Below, in pieces: positions 6,673 to 10,746 of a stretch of 10,746 nt of DNA. The position numbers and the translations under genes were made by a program. Positions within the stretch are counted from its first letter, which is position 1. Each line of letters begins with the position of its first letter. The notes beneath the pieces are model-generated. The model ran no database searches, was not told where the DNA came from, and saw only the letters and a list, made by a program, of their open reading frames with translations. The stretch lies in the NCBI GenBank assembly GCA_034178815.1, contig JAXFQS010000147.1, positions 1 to 10,746 of the forward strand, given 5' to 3'. This DNA is from JAXFQS01 sp034178815. GTDB taxonomy: Bacteria > Verrucomicrobiota > Kiritimatiellia > RFP12 > DVOR01.

Positions 6673-7401
6673 ATGAACACGACCGAACCTCTCCGCTACC
6701 GCCGAATCCTGCTGAAACTCTCGGGCGAGGTGCTGGGCAACCCTAAGGCCGGCGAGAGCATCGATGCAACGGTCGTGGACGCCATCGCAGATCGCGTCGC
6801 CGAAGTCGTCCGGTTGGGTGTCCAGGTCGGAATCGTGCTCGGCGGCGGCAACATCTTCCGCGGACTCAGCGGCGCGCAGAAAGGCGTCAACCGCACCTCG
6901 GGCGACTATATGGGTATGCTCGCGACAATCATCAACGGGCTCGCCATGCAGAACGCCTTGGAGAAAAAAGGTGTCGACACCCGCCTCCAGACCTCCATAG
7001 AAATGCCCCAAGTCGCCGAGCCCTTCATCCAGCGAAAGGCAGTCCGCCACCTCGAAAAAGGCCGTGTGGTTATTTTCGCCGGAGGTACCGGGAATCCCTA
7101 CTTCAGCACCGACACCGCCGCCGCCCTGCGCGCCAGCGAAATCTCCGCCGATGTCCTGCTCAAAGCGACTAAAGTCGATGGTATCTACACCGCCGACCCC
7201 AAGACCCATCCTGACGCCCGCCGCTATGACCGCCTCTCCTACCAGGAAGCCCTCGCCAAGCGCCTCAAGGTCATGGATTCCGCCGCCTTCGCCTTGTGCA
7301 TGGACAACAACATCCCAATCATCGTTTTCGACTTTTTCGACGCAACCGCCCTCGCCGCCATCGTCAAGGGCAAGGCTCTCGGAACCCAAGTCGCCGAATA
7401 G
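6673..7401 (+). CDS. pyrH: Uridylate kinase
   Basis: This 242-residue protein is of the bacterial amino-acid-kinase-fold UMP kinase family (E. coli has 241), which phosphorylates UMP to UDP with ATP as a cytoplasmic hexamer. Visible signatures are YRRILLKLSGE with Lys15, VLGGGNIFRG (55-64), GDYMGMLAT with the UMP-binding aspartate (Asp78), AGGTGNPYFSTDTAA, LKATKVDGIYTADP, and KVMDSAAFAL near the C terminus. The frame is open for 70 more codons upstream, but family alignment and the promoter at 6607-6635 place the start at 6673. No ribosome binding site is visible before it, although an attractive one stands before an in-frame ATG at 6523. frr follows after 27 bases. Usual neighbours rpsB and tsf are absent; the gene has its own promoter. 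Confidence 0.95.
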   Translation: MNTTEPLRYRRILLKLSGEVLGNPKAGESIDATVVDAIADRVAEVVRLGVQVGIVLGGGNIFRGLSGAQKGVNRTSGDYMGMLATIINGLAMQNALEKKGVDTRLQTSIEMPQVAEPFIQRKAVRHLEKGRVVIFAGGTGNPYFSTDTAAALRASEISADVLLKATKVDGIYTADPKTHPDARRYDRLSYQEALAKRLKVMDSAAFALCMDNNIPIIVFDFFDATALAAIVKGKALGTQVAE

Positions 7402-7428
7402 CAACCCATCAACCAAGGACACACCCCT

Positions 7429-7992
7429 ATGCAGACCGCTCAGGAAGTCATCAAAGACGCAACCGCCAAAATGGATGGCGCCCTCAAGATGTTGAAAGAC
7501 AAGTTCTCCGGACTCCGCACAGGCAAGGCATCCCCCTCGCTCGTCGAAAATGTCCAGGTCACCTATTATGGCACCCCGACCCGCCTGCGCGACATGGCCA
7601 ACATCTCCACCCCGGAGCCCCGCTCGATCGCCATCTCCCCCTACGACCATAGCGCACTTGCCGATATCGAAAAGGCCATCCTTGCCGCCAACTTGGGCGT
7701 AACCCCCCGCAATGACGGTCGAGTCGTGCGCATCACCATCCCCGAATTGACCGAAGAACGCCGCAAAGAGATTGTCAAAGTCGCCAAGCGCGCGGCAGAA
7801 GATGCTCGGGTCGCCATCCGCAATGTCCGCCGCGATGCCAACGAACTTATGAAGACCCTTCAGAAGGGCGGCTCCATCTCCGAGGATGACCGCGACCATG
7901 GCCTCGCCGATGTTCAGAAACTTACCGATGCGCAAATCGCAAAGGTCGACGCAGACCTAAAGTCCAAAGAGGCAGAAATCATGGCCGTCTAG
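7429..7992 (+). CDS. frr: Ribosome recycling factor
   Basis: This 187-residue protein matches the whole length of RRF (185 in E. coli), which with EF-G splits the post-termination ribosome. The three-helix bundle is covered by the N-terminal FSGLRTGKASPSLVENV (about 26-42) and the C-terminal ELTEERRKEIVK followed by the VRRDAN and EDDRDHG segments. The small beta domain lies between, with YYGTPTRLRDMA and EPRSIAISPYD. AAGGA (7415-7419) stands 9 bases before the ATG. It is co-transcribed with pyrH, a very common pairing, and is followed after 29 bases by an unrelated repeat protein rather than the often seen uppS or cdsA. Confidence 0.97.
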   Translation: MQTAQEVIKDATAKMDGALKMLKDKFSGLRTGKASPSLVENVQVTYYGTPTRLRDMANISTPEPRSIAISPYDHSALADIEKAILAANLGVTPRNDGRVVRITIPELTEERRKEIVKVAKRAAEDARVAIRNVRRDANELMKTLQKGGSISEDDRDHGLADVQKLTDAQIAKVDADLKSKEAEIMAV

Positions 7993-8021
7993 CCATCCAT
8001 TCGCATTCAGGAGACCACGCA

Positions 8022-9020
8022 ATGGATATTCCAGGAGTCAATCCGGCACCAGGAGACCTGCCCCCGAAGGTCACCCCAGTGCCCCCGCCTGCGGCAAAGC
8101 CAACTCCCTTGTCTGCCACAGTTCGCCTCAAGCCCATTACACCTCCAGGCGTCAAGGCCGTTGCGCCTCCACCGAGTGCTTCGGCTGCACCAGCGCCCGC
8201 CGAGCCTGCAGTTCCTTCGCCCACACCTCCGGCAACCATTCGACTCAAGCCCGTCGTACCGGGCGTCAATGTGGCTAAGCGGACCACCTCCCGAGTCCAA
8301 CTTCCCCCTGCGGCTCCAGTATCCGTTGCTCCAGTCCCCAATACATCCGTGACACCAGTCTCCGCGGATCAGGCACAGACTCTGGGTGCGAAGTCAAAAA
8401 CGGCCCCGTTGGCGGCAGCAAAAACCAAGACCTCCCGCATATCTCTCGATGGCGTTATTGCCTCTTCGCCTGCCCCATTGGCGACACCGGAGACTTCCTC
8501 TGCCAATGTTCCCGAGCAGAAAACCATACGCCTCAAACGCCCCACAGTCAAGGCCGTAGCCTCCGCGCCAGCGCCCAATCCGACGGACAAACCCGCAGTT
8601 TCCGTTACCCCGTCTGATGCTGAGGTGACCCAGAAAAAGACCATAAAGGTCAAGCGCCCGGGATTGACGCTCAAGCATCCGGGAAAACCTGCGCATCCGG
8701 CGCCAACCGTGGCAAAACCTGCAGCGGGGGATGATATACCCGACATCAAGGATTTGCCTAGCGCAGACATCCCCGAATTGCCAGCTGAATCCCCGGCGGA
8801 AACCACAGTTGTGTATGGGGTCAAGCCTGTCAACAAGGTTCTGAGCGGGCTTGCCGTGTTGGCAGCTTGTGTCGCCTTGATTATCAAACTGGCTGGCATC
8901 TGCTGTGCTGGCGGGCAGTATTTCTCCGAGAGCGAGGCTACGCCCAATACCGCACACATCGCTGAAGGGGCCCCTTTGCCTTGGGCTGAACTTGGTCTGG
9001 TGCCGGACGACCGCAAGTAG
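8022..9020 (+). CDS. Proline/alanine-rich repeat protein with one C-terminal membrane segment, function unknown
   Basis: I do not recognise a named family for these 332 residues. Residues 1-235 are low complexity, rich in Pro, Ala, Lys, Thr and Val, and probably disordered. They carry spaced short basic motifs: TVRLKP (33-38), TIRLKP (72-77), TIRLKRP (168-174) and TIKVKRP (207-213), with weaker copies SRVQLP (90-95) and SRISL (138-142). An acidic linker follows (about 236-260, with DDIPDIKDLPSADIPELP). One hydrophobic segment spans about 274-297 and contains a Cys-Cys pair; a short, mostly acidic tail ends the protein. Basic residues before the span suggest the long N-terminal part faces the cytoplasm (inference). 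CAGGAG (8008-8013) is 8 bases before the ATG. It is the last gene of the pyrH-frr unit and is followed by a terminator. I have an uncertain memory of similar repeats in PVC-group proteins. Confidence 0.8.
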   Translation: MDIPGVNPAPGDLPPKVTPVPPPAAKPTPLSATVRLKPITPPGVKAVAPPPSASAAPAPAEPAVPSPTPPATIRLKPVVPGVNVAKRTTSRVQLPPAAPVSVAPVPNTSVTPVSADQAQTLGAKSKTAPLAAAKTKTSRISLDGVIASSPAPLATPETSSANVPEQKTIRLKRPTVKAVASAPAPNPTDKPAVSVTPSDAEVTQKKTIKVKRPGLTLKHPGKPAHPAPTVAKPAAGDDIPDIKDLPSADIPELPAESPAETTVVYGVKPVNKVLSGLAVLAACVALIIKLAGICCAGGQYFSESEATPNTAHIAEGAPLPWAELGLVPDDRK

Positions 9021-9045
9021 ACTTGGAGTTTGACCATCACAATGG

Positions 9046-9088
9046 GGGAGTGGTGTTCGCCAGCGAAGGGCAAGCCCACTCCCTTTTT
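9046..9088 (+). terminator. Intrinsic terminator after the pyrH-frr-repeat protein unit
   Basis: GGGAGTGG (9046-9053) pairs with CCACTCCC (9076-9083) in eight bases, extendable by two G-T pairs, and is followed directly by TTTTT (9084-9088). The 22-base loop contains a small inner hairpin, TTCG-CCAG-CGAA. It stands 26 bases after the stop of the repeat protein and ends two bases before the start codon of the next gene. Confidence 0.75.
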
Positions 9089-9090
9089 CT

Positions 9091-10077
9091 ATGCTCCGAT
9101 TCCAACCTTTTTCTCTTCGGGTAGCCGCCTGTTTTGCTTTGGGACGGGTTGCTTTTCGCCAAATTTTGAGCGAACCGGTGGTTGTATTGCTGGTTCTATT
9201 TGCCCATATGGCTTCGCTTCTAGCGCCCCTTTTCCAGTTTCAACGCTTCGGGGAAGAAGGGCGTCTTGCACGCGAGGGGGCTCTTGCCGCAATGCTCATT
9301 GCAGGGCTTCCCTTGGCGTTTTTCGCGGTTGCCGGAACGATGGGAAGGGAGCAACGATCGGGACTGGCGGCTATGCTGTTCAGCAAGCCAGTCGACAGTT
9401 TAGACTTCTGTCTTTCCAAGGTTTTTGCCGCCGTCACTGCTGTGGTGTGGTGGGGCTGGAATCAGGGGTGCATTCTCCTGCTGTCGACCGCATCCGCGCC
9501 TCGTGAGGTTCTGGCTTCGTCGGGGGAGACGCTTTACACCATTAACCGCGTTGCCTTTTTATGCGGTTTAGCGGGAATTGTGTTGCCGCTGGTGGCGGCG
9601 GCGCTTTCCAACCGCTGGCGAGAAAAGGACTTTTGTCTGACATTCTCGCTTTTGCTTCCGCTGACTTTGACGCTTGGCATTGGGGTGGCTTATTGGGCAG
9701 GATGTCCCATTGAGTGGCGTTTAATTCCTGCCGCATTGCCGATAGTATCGCTCCTAATTGGGGCCGTCTCGTGGACGGTTTTGGTCTGTTCCTTTCTATC
9801 TGGCGGCGTGGCTCTGTGCCTCTTTTCGGTATGGTTGATAATGGCGCTTTTGTGCGGGGCGATTTTCCCGACTGCCATAACTAATTGGCTTGATTTGGTG
9901 TTGCCGGATTTATCCTTTTGCTGGCTTGCCGAGTTCCTGGCGCATGGGGGGCAAATTCCCTGTTTCTATTGGTTGTGGCCCTCAGCGACCTTGCTTGCGC
10001 AAGCTGGGCTCTATACACTTGCCGCCGTCTTGGTCTGCCGTATCAAGGAGCCGGCGACGCATTGGGGAGATGCCTGA
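9091..10077 (+). CDS. ABC-2-type transporter permease subunit
   Basis: This 328-residue membrane protein has about eight hydrophobic segments (roughly 28-48, 66-84, 110-132, 154-172, 181-202, 212-234, 237-260, 298-316). Between the second and third is a cytoplasmic stretch, REQRSGLAAMLFSKPVDSLDF, matching the E-x-R-x-G-x5-LSKPV pattern of ABC-2 permeases. The partner ATPase overlaps its stop codon. Such pairs export substrates or act on the envelope; the substrate here is unknown. The start is uncertain: no in-frame start codon exists between the stop at 9031 and 9091, no ribosome site precedes 9091, and a terminator ends at 9088. A TTG or GTG about 15-20 codons in could be used instead, but the first residues resemble the amphipathic start of related permeases. 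The coding strand is G/T-rich, unlike the preceding unit. Confidence 0.85.
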   Translation: MLRFQPFSLRVAACFALGRVAFRQILSEPVVVLLVLFAHMASLLAPLFQFQRFGEEGRLAREGALAAMLIAGLPLAFFAVAGTMGREQRSGLAAMLFSKPVDSLDFCLSKVFAAVTAVVWWGWNQGCILLLSTASAPREVLASSGETLYTINRVAFLCGLAGIVLPLVAAALSNRWREKDFCLTFSLLLPLTLTLGIGVAYWAGCPIEWRLIPAALPIVSLLIGAVSWTVLVCSFLSGGVALCLFSVWLIMALLCGAIFPTAITNWLDLVLPDLSFCWLAEFLAHGGQIPCFYWLWPSATLLAQAGLYTLAAVLVCRIKEPATHWGDA

Positions 10078-10746
10078 TGTCTGCACCTCTGATTACTGCG
10101 TCTGATTTGGTCAAGGTTTACCGAGACTTTTGGCGCCGCCCCATCGTCCGGGCGGTAGATGGCTTGGGTTTTGAACTCCACAAGGGGGCCTTGATGGCGA
10201 TTATCGGCCCCAATGGTTCCGGTAAAAGCACGACGCTCAAGATGCTCTTGGGGCTTCTGCGTCCGGATGAAGGGAGCCTCTCCATTCTGGGCCATCCCGC
10301 CGGTTCGATCGAGGTCAAGCGCGCGATTGGTTTTCTGCCTGAACTTTCCGCATTACACTCCTTCCTGACACCCCGTCAGACGCTCGATTTCTACGGTTCT
10401 CTCTTTGGTCTCAAGCGTGCCGAACGAACCCTCCGGACGGAGCAACTGCTGGAAATGGTGCGCCTGAAGGCTGTTGCAGATCGTCCCATTTCGGGCTTTT
10501 CCAAGGGGATGGTTCGCCGCGTGGGATTGGCTCAGGCGCTGGTCAACGCGCCCTCCCTGTTGCTACTTGACGAGCCAACCTCTGGGCTCGATCCGGAGGC
10601 CTGTCGCGAGATGAAGGATTTGCTACTGGCGCTCAAAGGCGCTGGGGTCACGGTGTTAATGACTTCCCATATGCTGGGGGATGTCGAAGAGGTCTGCGAC
10701 GAAGTCATGGTGATGAGCCGCGGGCGGGCAGTCGCCCGCGGCCCGG
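10077..10746 (+). CDS. ABC transporter ATP-binding subunit (3' end outside window)
   Basis: The visible part is 223 residues from the ATG at 10077. Walker A is GPNGSGKST (44-52), the signature region is SGFSKGMVRR (139-148), Walker B is LLLLDEPTSGLDP (161-173), and the H-loop histidine is His198 in TSHML. Instead of a Q-loop glutamine there is FLPE (Glu89), and the signature reads FSKGM rather than LSGGQ. Both variants are familiar in the GldA/NatA-type subfamily that pairs with ABC-2 permeases. The start codon shares its A with the TGA of the permease (TGATG), and GGGAG (10065-10069) lies 7 bases upstream inside the permease gene, so the two are translated together. It should drive the permease by ATP hydrolysis on the cytoplasmic face. 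Substrate and remaining operon are outside the window. Confidence 0.95.
   Translation, partial: MSAPLITASDLVKVYRDFWRRPIVRAVDGLGFELHKGALMAIIGPNGSGKSTTLKMLLGLLRPDEGSLSILGHPAGSIEVKRAIGFLPELSALHSFLTPRQTLDFYGSLFGLKRAERTLRTEQLLEMVRLKAVADRPISGFSKGMVRRVGLAQALVNAPSLLLLDEPTSGLDPEACREMKDLLLALKGAGVTVLMTSHMLGDVEEVCDEVMVMSRGRAVARGP

Noticed and set aside
6637..7935. A 432-codon open frame on the minus strand across pyrH and frr
   Set aside because: The plus strand encodes two highly conserved full-length proteins; the antisense frame is Gly/Asp/Ala-rich without recognisable domains and arises from C-ending codons that leave few antisense stops.

Overview
This is a densely coding bacterial chromosomal window of moderately high GC. 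It holds mostly housekeeping genes plus one small, poorly understood operon and the start of an ABC exporter operon. I saw no rRNA or tRNA gene, insertion sequence, CRISPR array or phage gene. The host is bacterial. The low-complexity protein with T-I-R-L-K-(R)-P repeats and the GldA/NatA-style ABC pair make me think of the PVC group (Lentisphaerota, Kiritimatiellota or Verrucomicrobiota), but that is a weak inference.

Layout: (1) 1-4153, plus strand: the 3' two thirds of carB, then carA, then a tRNA-dihydrouridine synthase, tightly packed. carB-carA is the reverse of the usual carA-carB order. (2) 4144-6383, minus strand: a three-gene operon running right to left: a small flavodoxin-fold oxidoreductase, a PanE/ApbA-type ketopantoate reductase whose start overlaps the previous stop (ATGA), and a CbiM-like cobalt/nickel ECF substrate-binding membrane protein with a short PDGLE tail. 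Its last gene overlaps dus tail to tail by 10 bases. (3) 6384-6672: a 289-base divergent intergenic region with a good sigma70-like promoter in each direction (both -10 boxes TATACT, both spacers 17 bases) and a hairpin between them. (4) 6673-9088, plus strand: pyrH, frr and a repeat-rich single-pass membrane protein, closed by an intrinsic terminator. (5) 9091-10746, plus strand: an ABC-2-type permease and the ATP-binding subunit (cut by the window end), coupled by a TGATG overlap.

How they work together: CarB and CarA form carbamoyl-phosphate synthetase, and PyrH makes UDP from UMP, so two steps of pyrimidine supply flank the minus-strand operon. Frr recycles ribosomes and Dus modifies tRNA. 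The minus-strand operon joins a flavin-type enzyme, an NADPH-dependent 2-ketoacid reductase and a metal uptake component, with no cbiQ or cbiO partner beside it. The most unusual items are that solitary CbiM-PDGLE protein, the repeat protein downstream of frr, a sharp change of strand composition inside carB, and a terminator ending two bases before the permease start codon. None of these shows clearly that the window encodes a new system.
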